Counted from the first letter of the stretch, positions 16,241 through 23,845 are shown. The stretch is DNA of 41,838 nucleotides from Halopenitus malekzadehii (GCF_900108505.1 NZ_FNWU01000003.1:266683-308520); one strand, 5' to 3'. Numbers and translations are program-made. The notes: generated by a model from the sequence alone, not told the origin.

Positions 16241-16350
16241 GGTGATTAATACCAAAACAAGAGGTGGTTGATAACAGACTAAGGGGTGGTCGGTAACAGA
16301 TAGGATGATGTTTGGTGACGGATGATATGGTGGTTGGTAACGAATGTAGA
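16241..16350. repeat. Right origin array: five 22-bp units in exact register
   Basis: Units start at 16241, 16263, 16285, 16307 and 16329, each exactly 22 bp apart. The conserved part is about GGTGGTTGGTAACAGA; the first and fourth units are the most diverged. A 22-bp spacing is close to two helical turns, so a bound protein would sit on one face of the DNA. The array ends about 110 bases before the oapA ATG. Confidence 0.85.
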
Positions 16351-16462
16351 AGACGGCTGAGGGACCCGTGTCCACCTGGATCCGTGTCTGACGCAGTTCT
16401 TAAGTGAAAGCGGCGTGGAACGTGCTGTATATCCCCGCGCCGCCGCAGGGACGGAGGACAGG

Positions 16463-17104
16463 ATGGGACTGCTCACGAACCTTAAAGACAGCATCTCGAA
16501 AGTCTCTGACCGGCTGTTCGCGGACGAGGAGCCGAAGCGGATCGGCATCTACGGTCCGCCGAACGCCGGAAAGACGACGCTTGCGAACCGTATCGCCCGC
16601 GACTGGACCGGCGACGCCGTCGGTCCCGAAAGCCACGTTCCACACGAAACGCGCCGGGCTCGCCGCAAGGAGGGCGTCGAGATCGAGCGCAACGGGCGGA
16701 CGGTCACGATCGACATCGTCGACACCCCGGGCGTCACGACCAAGGTCGACTACAAGGAGTTTCTCGACCACGATATGGAGAAGGACGACGCCGTCCGTCG
16801 CTCCCGCGAGGCGACTGAGGGGGTCGCCGAGGCGATGCACTGGCTCCGTGAGGACGTCGACGGCGTCATCTACGTGCTCGACTCGACGACCGACCCGTTC
16901 ACACAGGTGAATACGATGCTCATCGGCATCATCGAGTCCCAGGATCTGCCCGTCCTCATCCTCGCGAACAAGACTGACCTCCCCGAATCGAACATCCAAC
17001 GCGTCGCCAACGCCTTCCCGCAACACGAGACGATTCCCCTCTCGGCGCTCGAGGGCGACAACATGGATGAAGTCTACGACAAGATCGCGGAGTACTTCGG
17101 ATAA
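16463..17104 (+). CDS. oapA: Origin-associated GTP-binding protein OapA (Era-like GTPase)
   Basis: The 213-residue GTPase has G1 GPPNAGKTT near 32-40, G3 DIVDTPG near 84-90 and G4 NKTD near 168-171; DTPG replaces the more common DxxG of Ras types. No KH domain follows, unlike bacterial Era. The frame opens at 16415, but the ATG at 16463 has GGAGG at 16453-16457, an ideal ribosome binding site that decides the start. It lies next to the origin and leads a tight three-gene operon with oapB (stop and start overlap by one base). In Haloferax the oapABC genes flank the main origin; their exact role is unresolved. Confidence 0.9.
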   Translation: MGLLTNLKDSISKVSDRLFADEEPKRIGIYGPPNAGKTTLANRIARDWTGDAVGPESHVPHETRRARRKEGVEIERNGRTVTIDIVDTPGVTTKVDYKEFLDHDMEKDDAVRRSREATEGVAEAMHWLREDVDGVIYVLDSTTDPFTQVNTMLIGIIESQDLPVLILANKTDLPESNIQRVANAFPQHETIPLSALEGDNMDEVYDKIAEYFG

Positions 17105-17535
17105 TGCCCGAAGCAACGCCAAACGTCGACGGCGGTGACGGGATCGACGGCAGCGACGACGACAATGGCGATGATGACGGCGTCCGGATCGACCTGATAA
17201 GCGGTGCCCGGATGGAGGGACTCACGAGTATGGAGAAGATCCGGCTCATCCTCGACGGCGTCCGCGACGGTAACATCGTTATCCTCGAAGAGGGGCTCGC
17301 CCCCGACGAGGAATCGAAGCTCATCGAGGTGACGATGACCGAGATCAGCCCTGACGAGTTCACCGGGATAGAGATCGAGACGTACCCGAAATCGGACGCG
17401 GGCGATCAAACCCTTCTCGACCGGTTGATGGGTCGTGAGTCCGCACAGAAGCTGACCGTCATCGGTCCGGCCAACCAGCTGCAGACCCTCCACAAGGACG
17501 AGACGCTCATCAGCGCGCTCGTCTCCCGCAAGTAG
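17104..17535 (+). CDS. oapB: Origin-associated protein OapB (DUF2073)
   Basis: The 143-residue protein has an acidic disordered start (residues 1-25), then the conserved DUF2073 domain: LISGARMEGLTSMEKIRLILDGVRDGNIVILEEGL, then EVTMTEISPDEFTGIEIETYP, and ends KLTVIGPANQLQTLHKDETLISALV. It is soluble, with no catalytic motif that I recognise. Its ATG overlaps the oapA stop by one base and its stop is followed at once by the oapC ATG. The arrangement suggests translational coupling and joint function. Confidence 0.9.
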   Translation: MPEATPNVDGGDGIDGSDDDNGDDDGVRIDLISGARMEGLTSMEKIRLILDGVRDGNIVILEEGLAPDEESKLIEVTMTEISPDEFTGIEIETYPKSDAGDQTLLDRLMGRESAQKLTVIGPANQLQTLHKDETLISALVSRK

Positions 17536-18297
17536 ATGCCCCACCAGTGTACGTCGTGTGGCCACGTCTTCCCCGACGGATCCAAGGAGATGCTTTCCGG
17601 ATGTCCCGACTGCGGCGGGAACAAGTTCCAGTTCAAACCGGGATCGGTCGACGACGCCGGCGGATCGAGCACCGACCGATCGGGGTCCCCGACCACCGAC
17701 GAGAACGTCACCATCGACCCTGACTCCGGGACCGACGGACCGGCGTCGGCTTCCACCGATTCGTCGTCTCCATCCGCCGACGCCGGTTCATCGTCCCGCT
17801 CCGCCGCCGATCCCGCTGCCGCCGGGACTGCTCCGGATCGTGATGCGGAGGTCACGATGACCCCCGACGACGAAGTCCCCGACGATGCCGCCGAGGACGA
17901 CGCGCAGGCGAGCGCGCGATCGGAGATCGTGAGTCCCGATGAACTCGCCGTCTCAGAATCGTCCGGATCCGGGACTTCCTCGCCCCAAGACGGCGACGAA
18001 ACGCGGGAGGTGGCCGGGACACGGCCCGACGACGCCACCGAACCCGACGACGCCACCGAACCCGACGACGTCACTGACCCCGACGGTGACGCCGACACCG
18101 CGGAGTCCGATTCGGGACTGGATGCGCTTCGTGAGGAACTCAACGACCAGTTCGAGAGCATCCGGATCGTCAGTCCGGGCCAGTACGAACTCAACCTGAT
18201 GGAGCTGTACGATCGCCAGGAGTACATCATCTCTCTACAGGAGGACGGCCGTTACGTCATCGAGATGCCCGGCGATTGGGGCCCCGACGACGAGTGA
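17536..18297 (+). CDS. oapC: Origin-associated zinc-ribbon protein OapC
   Basis: The 253-residue protein begins with a zinc ribbon: CTSCG (Cys5, Cys8) and CPDCG (Cys23, Cys26) in the first 30 residues. A long disordered Asp/Ser/Ala-rich middle (about 35-190) includes three EPDDAT-like repeats. The conserved C-terminal block (195-253) reads LREELNDQFESIRIVSPGQYELNLMELYDR and ends GDWGPDDE. The start follows the oapB stop with no gap. It is convergent with the 2H phosphoesterase gene 19 bases away. Confidence 0.88.
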   Translation: MPHQCTSCGHVFPDGSKEMLSGCPDCGGNKFQFKPGSVDDAGGSSTDRSGSPTTDENVTIDPDSGTDGPASASTDSSSPSADAGSSSRSAADPAAAGTAPDRDAEVTMTPDDEVPDDAAEDDAQASARSEIVSPDELAVSESSGSGTSSPQDGDETREVAGTRPDDATEPDDATEPDDVTDPDGDADTAESDSGLDALREELNDQFESIRIVSPGQYELNLMELYDRQEYIISLQEDGRYVIEMPGDWGPDDE

Positions 18298-18316
18298 TCG
18301 CACACGTCGCCGGCCA

Positions 18317-18874
18317 TCACTCGAGCGAGACCGTCCCGGCCGGCTCTCGGAACTCTGCGTCGTAGATCGTTAGCGACCGCGCACGCCACTCGATCGGATC
18401 CATCTCCGAATCAGCAATCGCCTGCGCCCGTTCGATCGATCCGCCACGCGCGAGCGTAACGTGCGGCACGTATTCTTCGCCCTCGATCCCGGTGACCGGA
18501 TCGAAGGCACCACACAGTCGTCGATGTACCCGATCGAGATCGTCGCTCTCAACGCGCAGATACACGACGGGACCGGGCCCTTGAACGGGCACCTCGAAGT
18601 ACCCGATCCCCGTGATCGACAGGTCCAGCGGGTCGGTTCCCGTCAGCACCGGCCGCAGTCGTTCACGAAGCCGCGTGACGGCGCGGTCCCGACTCCGACC
18701 GGGATCGCGTCCGCCGTCACGACCGCCACCTCCGCTCCGGATGTCGTCGCTGCCCAACCGCTTGCAGACGAGCGTGTGTCGCTCCCGGATCCGATCGAAC
18801 GCGACCAGGTCCGGATGGCGGTCGTTGGCGAGCCGGTCGACGGCGGGCGGAAGCGGAACGTTGAGGCTGAACAT
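18317..18874 (-). CDS. 2'-5' RNA ligase / 2H phosphoesterase family protein
   Basis: The 185-residue protein resembles small archaeal 2H phosphoesterases. The second His motif is clear (HVTLARGG near 152), while the first (RHTLVCKRLG near 36) lacks the exact HxT spacing, so that active-site half looks altered. A Gly/Arg-rich loop (near 48-65) is inserted. The family cleaves or joins 2'-5' or cyclic phosphate bonds in RNA; the cell target is unknown. The frame extends upstream to 19300 across the membrane protein gene, so the ATG at 18874 is chosen. Confidence 0.75.
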   Translation of the reverse strand: MFSLNVPLPPAVDRLANDRHPDLVAFDRIRERHTLVCKRLGSDDIRSGGGGRDGGRDPGRSRDRAVTRLRERLRPVLTGTDPLDLSITGIGYFEVPVQGPGPVVYLRVESDDLDRVHRRLCGAFDPVTGIEGEEYVPHVTLARGGSIERAQAIADSEMDPIEWRARSLTIYDAEFREPAGTVSLE

Positions 18875-18906
18875 TCGACGTCGAGTGGCACGTGGTTTCG
18901 TGTCGG

Positions 18907-19179
18907 TTACAGGTTGTCGGTCAGCCACAGGACGATCACGACGACGATCACGATCCCGATGATCGTCGGAAGCGCCCGCACCACCGCGAACGTCAGGTTC
19001 ACCAGTTGCCCGAGTATTTCGAGCGCGAGCCAGACGATCACCAGCCCGAGGATCACCTTCAGGAGGTCCTCGACGTCGATCGACCCTCGATCTCGCCGTC
19101 GAGGTGGTTCCCGCCCCCGGCCGCGACGTACTCTTCGTTTCCGGTCGCAGCGTGCTGGATCCTCGCGTGCCTCCGTCAT
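18907..19179 (-). CDS. Small membrane protein with a basic N-terminus
   Basis: The 90-residue protein has an Arg-rich, soluble first 32 residues (RKRRVRRGRGREPPRRRDRG), then two hydrophobic segments, DLLKVILGLVIVWLALEILG (about 38-58) and a longer one (about 62-86) ending in WLTDNL. It is likely a two-span protein with a cytosolic positive tail. Function unknown. It precedes the 2H gene by 32 bases on the same strand. Confidence 0.65.
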   Translation of the reverse strand: MTEAREDPARCDRKRRVRRGRGREPPRRRDRGSIDVEDLLKVILGLVIVWLALEILGQLVNLTFAVVRALPTIIGIVIVVVIVLWLTDNL

Positions 19180-19311
19180 ACCCGACGTTCGGACGCCGAT
19201 CGACAAAAAGATCGCCGTCCCGATCGCCGACGGTGTATGAATGGTTAGCGAAAACACACGTCTCGCCGACGTGAGAAACCGATATACGCCGGGGGGACAC
19301 AATCGATCCGT

Positions 19312-20658
19312 ATGACTCGCTCGCGGACCGCGTGGACCCGGCTCGTCTCGGTCGCGATCGCGGTTGCCATCATCGGCGGCGTTCTCGGTGTCACGTTCCT
19401 TGGGACTCCAGGATTCGCCGATCTCGGCGACGCCCCGGACGTCGCGAACGGTTCGGTTTCGGACGCGACGACGTCGGCCTCCTCGGCCTCGTCCGCCACC
19501 TCCGGCGGTGGATCCGGTTCGGTCGCCGCGCAGGCGGTCGACGCCGATCGGGTGGCGATCCGGATCGACGTCGCCGAGTCCGGAACCGCGAGCTGGGAGC
19601 TTGAGTACCGTGTCCGGCTGGACACCGACGATCGCGAGGCCGCCTTCGAAAACCTCAGCGCAGACCTTGCGGCGAACGAGTCCGCCTACACCGACCGGTT
19701 CGAAACGCGTATGGCGGCGACGGCCGCTGCGGCCGAGAACGCGACCGATCGGTCGATGTCGATCGGCGACGTCACGGTCGAGACGGACCGCCGTGAGCTG
19801 CCGGAATCCTACGGCGTCCTCCGGTACTCCTTCGAGTGGAACGGATTCGCGTCCGTCTCCGAGGACCGGATCGTCGTCGGGGACGCGATCGCGGGTCTGT
19901 TCCTGGATTCCGGCCACCGTCTCACGATCGCGTGGCCCGACGGCTACGAGGCCGACGTCACCCGACCGACGCCCGACCAGGCGGACGCCACCTCGGCCAC
20001 GTGGATCGGTCCCATCGAGTTCGCCGCCGACGAGCCCCGAGTCGTGATGGTTCCCTCGTCGTCCGTGGGGATCGGCGGTCTTGCCGTCGGCGCCGCCCTC
20101 GTGCTCCTCCTCGTCCTTCTCGCGGGCATCGTCTACCGCCGTCGTGATCGCCTCGCCGGACTCTTCCCGGCCGGACGTTCCGGTGACGACACCGCCAACG
20201 ATACTCACGACGACACTACCGACGACGTCGCCAGCGATACTCACGATGACACTACCGACGATGATGCCGCCGACGTGGCCGCGACTGAAAGTGGTACCAC
20301 GTCCGCCGCCGAGGGCGCGTCCGGCTCGACCGACGTCGACGACGCGGATGACGCGGACGGCGCTACCGCCGACGATCCGTCCGAGGAACTGTTGAGCAAC
20401 GAGGAACGCGTTCTCAAACGGCTTCGTGAGAACGGCGGCCGGATGAAACAACAGGACCTCGTGAGTGCGCTCGGGTGGTCCGACGCCCGGACGAGCCAAG
20501 TCGTCTCGGGGCTTCGCGAGGAAGGCTCCCTCGAGAGCTTCAGGCTCGGCCGGGAGAACGTGCTTCGGCTGCCGGAGGCGGACGCCCTCGATCCCGGTGA
20601 CGTCGATCCCGGAACGGAGACGACGGACGACGCTGCCGGTTCATCCGGCGACGAGTGA
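19312..20658 (+). CDS. Membrane-anchored protein with a C-terminal winged-helix domain
   Basis: The 448-residue protein has a signal-anchor or membrane helix (VAIAVAIIGGVLGVTFLG, about 13-31), an extracytoplasmic domain (about 60-245) with LEYRVRLDT and SYGVLRYSFEWNGFA, and a second membrane helix (IGGLAVGAALVLLLVLLAGI, about 252-274). A disordered acidic linker (280-355) with THDDTTDD repeats leads to a cytosolic winged-helix domain near 365-425 (NEERVLKRLRENGGRMKQQDLVSALGW, then VVSGLREEGSLE). This looks like a one-component membrane sensor that could act on DNA directly. Ligand and target are unknown. The family occurs widely in haloarchaea. Confidence 0.75.
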   Translation: MTRSRTAWTRLVSVAIAVAIIGGVLGVTFLGTPGFADLGDAPDVANGSVSDATTSASSASSATSGGGSGSVAAQAVDADRVAIRIDVAESGTASWELEYRVRLDTDDREAAFENLSADLAANESAYTDRFETRMAATAAAAENATDRSMSIGDVTVETDRRELPESYGVLRYSFEWNGFASVSEDRIVVGDAIAGLFLDSGHRLTIAWPDGYEADVTRPTPDQADATSATWIGPIEFAADEPRVVMVPSSSVGIGGLAVGAALVLLLVLLAGIVYRRRDRLAGLFPAGRSGDDTANDTHDDTTDDVASDTHDDTTDDDAADVAATESGTTSAAEGASGSTDVDDADDADGATADDPSEELLSNEERVLKRLRENGGRMKQQDLVSALGWSDARTSQVVSGLREEGSLESFRLGRENVLRLPEADALDPGDVDPGTETTDDAAGSSGDE

Positions 20659-20681
20659 CCGACGTCGCCGGCCACGATTGC

Positions 20682-20761
20682 CGTCCGTCACACTTACCGT
20701 CTCCCACATTCATCGCCTTCCACGTTCACCGTCCGCCACAGTCGCCGCTCGTCACGCCGAA
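20682..20761. repeat. Intergenic 16-bp degenerate tandem repeat, five units
   Basis: Units start at 20682, 20698, 20714, 20730 and 20746 with the pattern CGTCCGYCACATTCAC. The array lies in the spacer directly after the winged-helix membrane protein gene, before the convergent DUF5786 gene. I see no other feature in the spacer. Confidence 0.75.
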
Positions 20762-20833
20762 CAGCTGCTGCTCGTCGCTCCGTCCGGTGTGGTCTCCGCA
20801 GAAGAGCACTGGGCCGCGTGATGCCCCAGCCCG

Positions 20834-21007
20834 TCACTCGTCGTTGAGTTCCTTGAACTGGTTGAGGAGGTCCTCGGTGGACTCGCCGGACTCGTAGGTG
20901 ATCGACCCCCGGTAGTCGTTCCGCTCGTCGTCGAAGCCGGCGTCGACGACGCCAGTCTTCTGCTCGCGACGTTCGTGCTCGTCCTCGTCATAGGCACCCA
21001 TTGACAT
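20834..21007 (-). CDS. DUF5786 family small acidic protein
   Basis: The 57-residue protein starts MSMGAYDEDEHERREQ and ends with a helix DLLNQFKELNDE, the typical DUF5786 layout seen across haloarchaea. It is very acidic, with no Cys and no membrane segment. AAGGAG about 12 bases before the ATG at 21007 acts as ribosome binding site and supports that start; ATG at 21001 is possible. Function unknown. Confidence 0.8.
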   Translation of the reverse strand: MSMGAYDEDEHERREQKTGVVDAGFDDERNDYRGSITYESGESTEDLLNQFKELNDE

Positions 21008-21033
21008 GCTACATATCTCCTTGGAATCATCTA

Positions 21034-21045
21034 TACATATATGTA
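21034..21045 (-). promoter_or_regulatory. Palindromic TATA region of the DUF5786 gene
   Basis: TACATATATGTA is a perfect 12-bp palindrome about 27-38 bases before the ATG at 21007 on the minus strand. It is the likely TATA box, and its symmetry could also allow repressor binding. Confidence 0.5.
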
Positions 21046-21178
21046 ACGGTCATTCACCCCGTCGACACCCTCGGATTCGCATCCCGGCGGCGCCTCTCCC
21101 GTCTCGACGGCATCCTCGACGCCTCGGCGACGTCCGTCATATCGGAACCCATTAGCGTCACTGCGACCTACCCCGACC

Positions 21179-22228
21179 GTGGCACGACCGCTTCGCTTTC
21201 GTCGCGCCCCCCGGTCCTGGAGCGAGGGGGCCGTTCGAGGCGAGATCAAACGCCCGCTGGACGAGAACCTCGGTGCGACCGCTCGCACCCCTTGGTTCGC
21301 CCCGCCGGCCAGCTACGAGGCGCGGCGCTTCGAGATGGACGACGGGTCGATCGCCCTGTTCTGCTGGACCGACGACGACGCCGATCCGCCCGAGGGCACA
21401 TCCTCGGGACCGACCGGCTACTGGATCGGCAACACCGAGACGCCGAGCGCGCTCTGGAAGACCGACAAGTACGGCTTCGACGAGGTTCCCTATCCGGTCC
21501 GGAGGTGGACCGAGCGGGAGCTGCTCGCGGGGCTCACGGACGAGGAATCGTGGCTGGATGCGTACCCGCACATCGCGTGGTTCTTCCTGCCGGTCCTCTG
21601 TTCGAAGGACGGCGCCGACTCGACCCGGGCGTTCTTCCGTGATCACGCCGCCGGATTTCCCGACACCGATCGCGAGACGGCGCTGTCGTTTCTCGAGGAT
21701 ATTCTCCGGCGCGGTACCCTCGATCCGTATCGGTCGGTGATGGCCGGCAAGCTCGGAACCTCCCCGCACGTCGATCTCGTCCGAATGCGGGCGGCGATCG
21801 CCGAGTACGTCGCCGCCGACGTCTTGGTCCGCGCCGGTTACGAGATCACACCCGAGATCGAGGTGACCACCGGCCACTCGCTCGATTACCGCGCCGCGGA
21901 TCCCGACACCGGCGAGGCGTTCCTCGTGGAGGTCACTCGCCCCCAGCCGGTCGCCGGCCGGGCCGCGGGGACCCCGATCGCTGCCGTCCGCGACACCGTC
22001 GAGACCAAGACCGCCGGCCAGCTCGAGGCCCACGGCGGCGGCGCGACGCTGTTCGTCGACTGCTCGTCGTTCCCCGACGACGACTGGCGATCGGTGCTCG
22101 CGGAGCGTCCCGAGGTAGACCACCGTCCAGCGGTCGTCTATCGCGCCCGCCCCGGCCCCGGGATCGAGGGGTACCGGCTCGGATCGGTTCCCGTCGACGT
22201 CGGTGACGTCATCGACCTCTCGTCCTGA
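21179..22228 (+). CDS. DUF5784 family protein with nuclease-like core
   Basis: The 349-residue protein starts at GTG 21179 (MARPLRFRRAPRSWSE), the usual N-terminus of DUF5784. The C-terminal half has LDYRAADPDTGEAFLVEVTRPQ near 237-258, which resembles the Asp...ExK core of PD-(D/E)XK nucleases but with Thr in place of Lys. A conserved TKTAGQLEAHGGGATLFVDC follows. The nuclease reading is an inference from the strand pattern. It is soluble and found in most haloarchaea; function unknown. Confidence 0.7.
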   Translation: MARPLRFRRAPRSWSEGAVRGEIKRPLDENLGATARTPWFAPPASYEARRFEMDDGSIALFCWTDDDADPPEGTSSGPTGYWIGNTETPSALWKTDKYGFDEVPYPVRRWTERELLAGLTDEESWLDAYPHIAWFFLPVLCSKDGADSTRAFFRDHAAGFPDTDRETALSFLEDILRRGTLDPYRSVMAGKLGTSPHVDLVRMRAAIAEYVAADVLVRAGYEITPEIEVTTGHSLDYRAADPDTGEAFLVEVTRPQPVAGRAAGTPIAAVRDTVETKTAGQLEAHGGGATLFVDCSSFPDDDWRSVLAERPEVDHRPAVVYRARPGPGIEGYRLGSVPVDVGDVIDLSS

Positions 22229-22261
22229 GAGCTCGTTCTCGTGGAGTCGACGTCACTGGGT

Positions 22262-22346
22262 AGTTGCCGTCACCGGGAAGTTGCCGTCACCGGGAAGTTG
22301 CCGTCACTGGGCAGTTGCCGTCACTGGGCAGTTGCCGTCGCCGCCC
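22262..22346. repeat. Intergenic 17-bp tandem repeat, five copies
   Basis: AGTTGCCGTCAYYGGGM units start at 22262, 22279, 22296, 22313 and 22330. Copies 1-2 are identical, copies 3-4 are identical and copy 5 is diverged. The array fills most of the convergent spacer after the DUF5784 gene. Confidence 0.92.
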
Positions 22347-22381
22347 AGTGCGTGAAAACGTCGTCCGCGTCGCTTCGTCGT

Positions 22382-22669
22382 TTAAAAGGAGATCTGCTCC
22401 GGGCCGTTCTCCCCGAGCGCGTCAGGGTCGCGGTCGGAGTAGAAGCGTCGACCGACGCCTCGGTGGCACACTCCGGTGCGGATCGCATCGTAGACGTCCT
22501 CGGGACGCTCGAAGGTCTCCTCGCCGAGCCGCGAGAGGACGTCCTCGAGGCGCTCGGACCCGTCCGCAAGCTCCACGTGCGCGTTCCCGTGCGCCGTGAT
22601 GATGTCCTGTGTGGTCGCCGGATACTGGTGCCGTTCGAGACGTTCGTCGATGCCGTTCAATCGCATCAC
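22382..22669 (-). CDS. DUF5789 family protein
   Basis: The 95-residue protein (MMRLNGIDERLERHQYPATTQDIITAHG at the start, YSDRDPDALGENGPEQISF at the end) matches the haloarchaeal DUF5789 pattern, which is related to the small DUF2795-like helical domain. It is soluble and helical, with no catalytic residues apparent. Two adjacent ATG codons (22669 and 22666) leave the exact start open by one codon. Function unknown. Confidence 0.75.
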   Translation of the reverse strand: MMRLNGIDERLERHQYPATTQDIITAHGNAHVELADGSERLEDVLSRLGEETFERPEDVYDAIRTGVCHRGVGRRFYSDRDPDALGENGPEQISF

Positions 22670-22828
22670 TATCCCGTACCAGCCGCAGGTTCTTAATGAT
22701 TGTCCATTCGGATCATAAATCGATCAGGATCTGTTTAATGTCAATTAACCACACGACAACGTCGCGATCCCCTCCCACCTACCGACGATCCCCCGTGATT
22801 CATCCCGCCGACGCGTGTACGGATCGGT

Positions 22829-23680
22829 ATGGTTCCCCCACGCGATGACCGATCCGGCGACGATCCGCCATCCGGTGACGCTGACGAGCGAGTCATCGCC
22901 GATCTCCACGCGCACACGACGGCCTCCGATGGTTCGCTCACGATTCCGGACGTTCCGACCGCCGCCGAACGGGCGGGGATCGAGTGGGTGGCGATCACGG
23001 ACCACGACCGGATTCATCCCGAGCTCTCGGCGCCGGTCACCGAGCGCGACGGCGTTCGGATCGTTCGCGGGATCGAGCTGCGCGTCGAGGCGCCCGCAGT
23101 GCGATACGACCTCCTGGGTTACGCGGTCGAACGCACCGACGCGCTCGACGCGGAGACGGACCGCCTCCAGGCTGACCGAATGGATCGGGGGCGACGCATC
23201 ATCGACCGCGTCGAGGACCGGACCGGCGCCACGCTGGATATCGATCCGCATCCCGGGATCGGCCGCCCCCACATCGCACGGGCGATCGCGGACTCGCCGG
23301 CGCCCTACGACTACGACGACGCCTTCGCCGAACTGATCGGCGCCGGGTGTCCCTGCTACGTGCCTCGCGATATCACCCCGATCGACCGCGGGATCGACCT
23401 GCTTCGGGACGCCTGTGCGATCGTCGGACTCGCCCATCCGTTCCGCTATCGCGATCCCGATGCGGCCCTCGAGATCGCTCGGGATCTCGACGCCGTCGAA
23501 CGCTGGTACCCCTACGGGTCCGACGTCGATCCCGATTACGACCGGATCGACCGTCTCGCTGACGACGCGACCCTTCTCCGAACCGGCGGGAGCGATGCCC
23601 ACGATCGGACCCTCGGGAGGGCCGGGCTCACCGCCGCGGCCTTCGAGCCGATCCGGCGGGCGCTCCCCGCTCCCGAGTGA
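22829..23680 (+). CDS. PHP-domain metal-dependent phosphoesterase
   Basis: The 283-residue protein contains a full PHP domain: ADLHAHTTASDG near 24-35, AITDHD near 57, GIELR near 82, RPHIARA near 149, GLAHPFR near 200 and GGSDAH near 255. The His/Asp/Glu residues of these motifs bind a trinuclear metal site. Relatives hydrolyse phosphoesters such as histidinol phosphate or nucleoside 3',5'-bisphosphates (YciV/RNase AM type). The first 20 residues are acidic and disordered. The real substrate is undetermined. Confidence 0.85.
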   Translation: MVPPRDDRSGDDPPSGDADERVIADLHAHTTASDGSLTIPDVPTAAERAGIEWVAITDHDRIHPELSAPVTERDGVRIVRGIELRVEAPAVRYDLLGYAVERTDALDAETDRLQADRMDRGRRIIDRVEDRTGATLDIDPHPGIGRPHIARAIADSPAPYDYDDAFAELIGAGCPCYVPRDITPIDRGIDLLRDACAIVGLAHPFRYRDPDAALEIARDLDAVERWYPYGSDVDPDYDRIDRLADDATLLRTGGSDAHDRTLGRAGLTAAAFEPIRRALPAPE

Positions 23681-23701
23681 CCGTCCGCTGTGCGTCCGGA
23701 G

Positions 23702-23776
23702 CGAACCGTTCGCTACCTGTCCAGATCGAACCGTTCGCTGCCTGCCCAGATCGAACCGTTCGCTACCCGCCCGACC
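23702..23776. repeat. Intergenic 25-bp tandem repeat, three copies
   Basis: CGAACCGTTCGCTRCCYGYC-type units start at 23702, 23727 and 23752. The half CGAACCGTTCG is itself palindromic. The array lies 22 bases after the PHP gene stop and before the DUF6757 gene. Confidence 0.9.
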
Positions 23777-23845
23777 GCTCCCAGACCGTGGTAAACGCCC
23801 GCACGGAAGACTACGCTTAACCCCGTCCGTCCCGAACCATCGGGT

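Larger units (their letters stand above)
15862..16244. repeat. 11-bp inverted word pair enclosing the origin core
   Basis: CACCATTCAAC at 15862-15872 and its exact complement GTTGAATGGTG at 16234-16244 lie outside the left and right core ORBs. Both ORBs and the AT-rich segment are thus enclosed by a long-range dyad. Confidence 0.6.
15391..16462. other. Chromosomal replication origin (oriC1-type)
   Basis: This gene-free region of about 1.07 kb lies between divergent orc1/cdc6 and oapA. It has the expected parts of a haloarchaeal origin: ORB-like elements with G-rich tails, two of them flanking an AT-rich segment, next to an orc1 gene. It also holds a 13-bp array and a 22-bp array, and inverted copies of an 11-bp word. 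Open frames within it (for example near 15785-15994) are repeat-derived and not credible genes. The gene order polD1, signal peptidase, orc1, origin, oapABC matches what I recall of the main origin of Haloferax volcanii. Confidence 0.88.

Noticed and set aside
16241-16350. CRISPR array
   Set aside because: The 22-bp units are adjacent with no unique spacers, too diverged for CRISPR repeats, and no cas gene is nearby.
18907-20499. Long minus-strand frame of 530 residues over the winged-helix membrane gene
   Set aside because: Only its last 90 residues form a plausible protein. The rest is Gly/Arg/Val-rich antisense of a gene with clear membrane helices and a winged helix.
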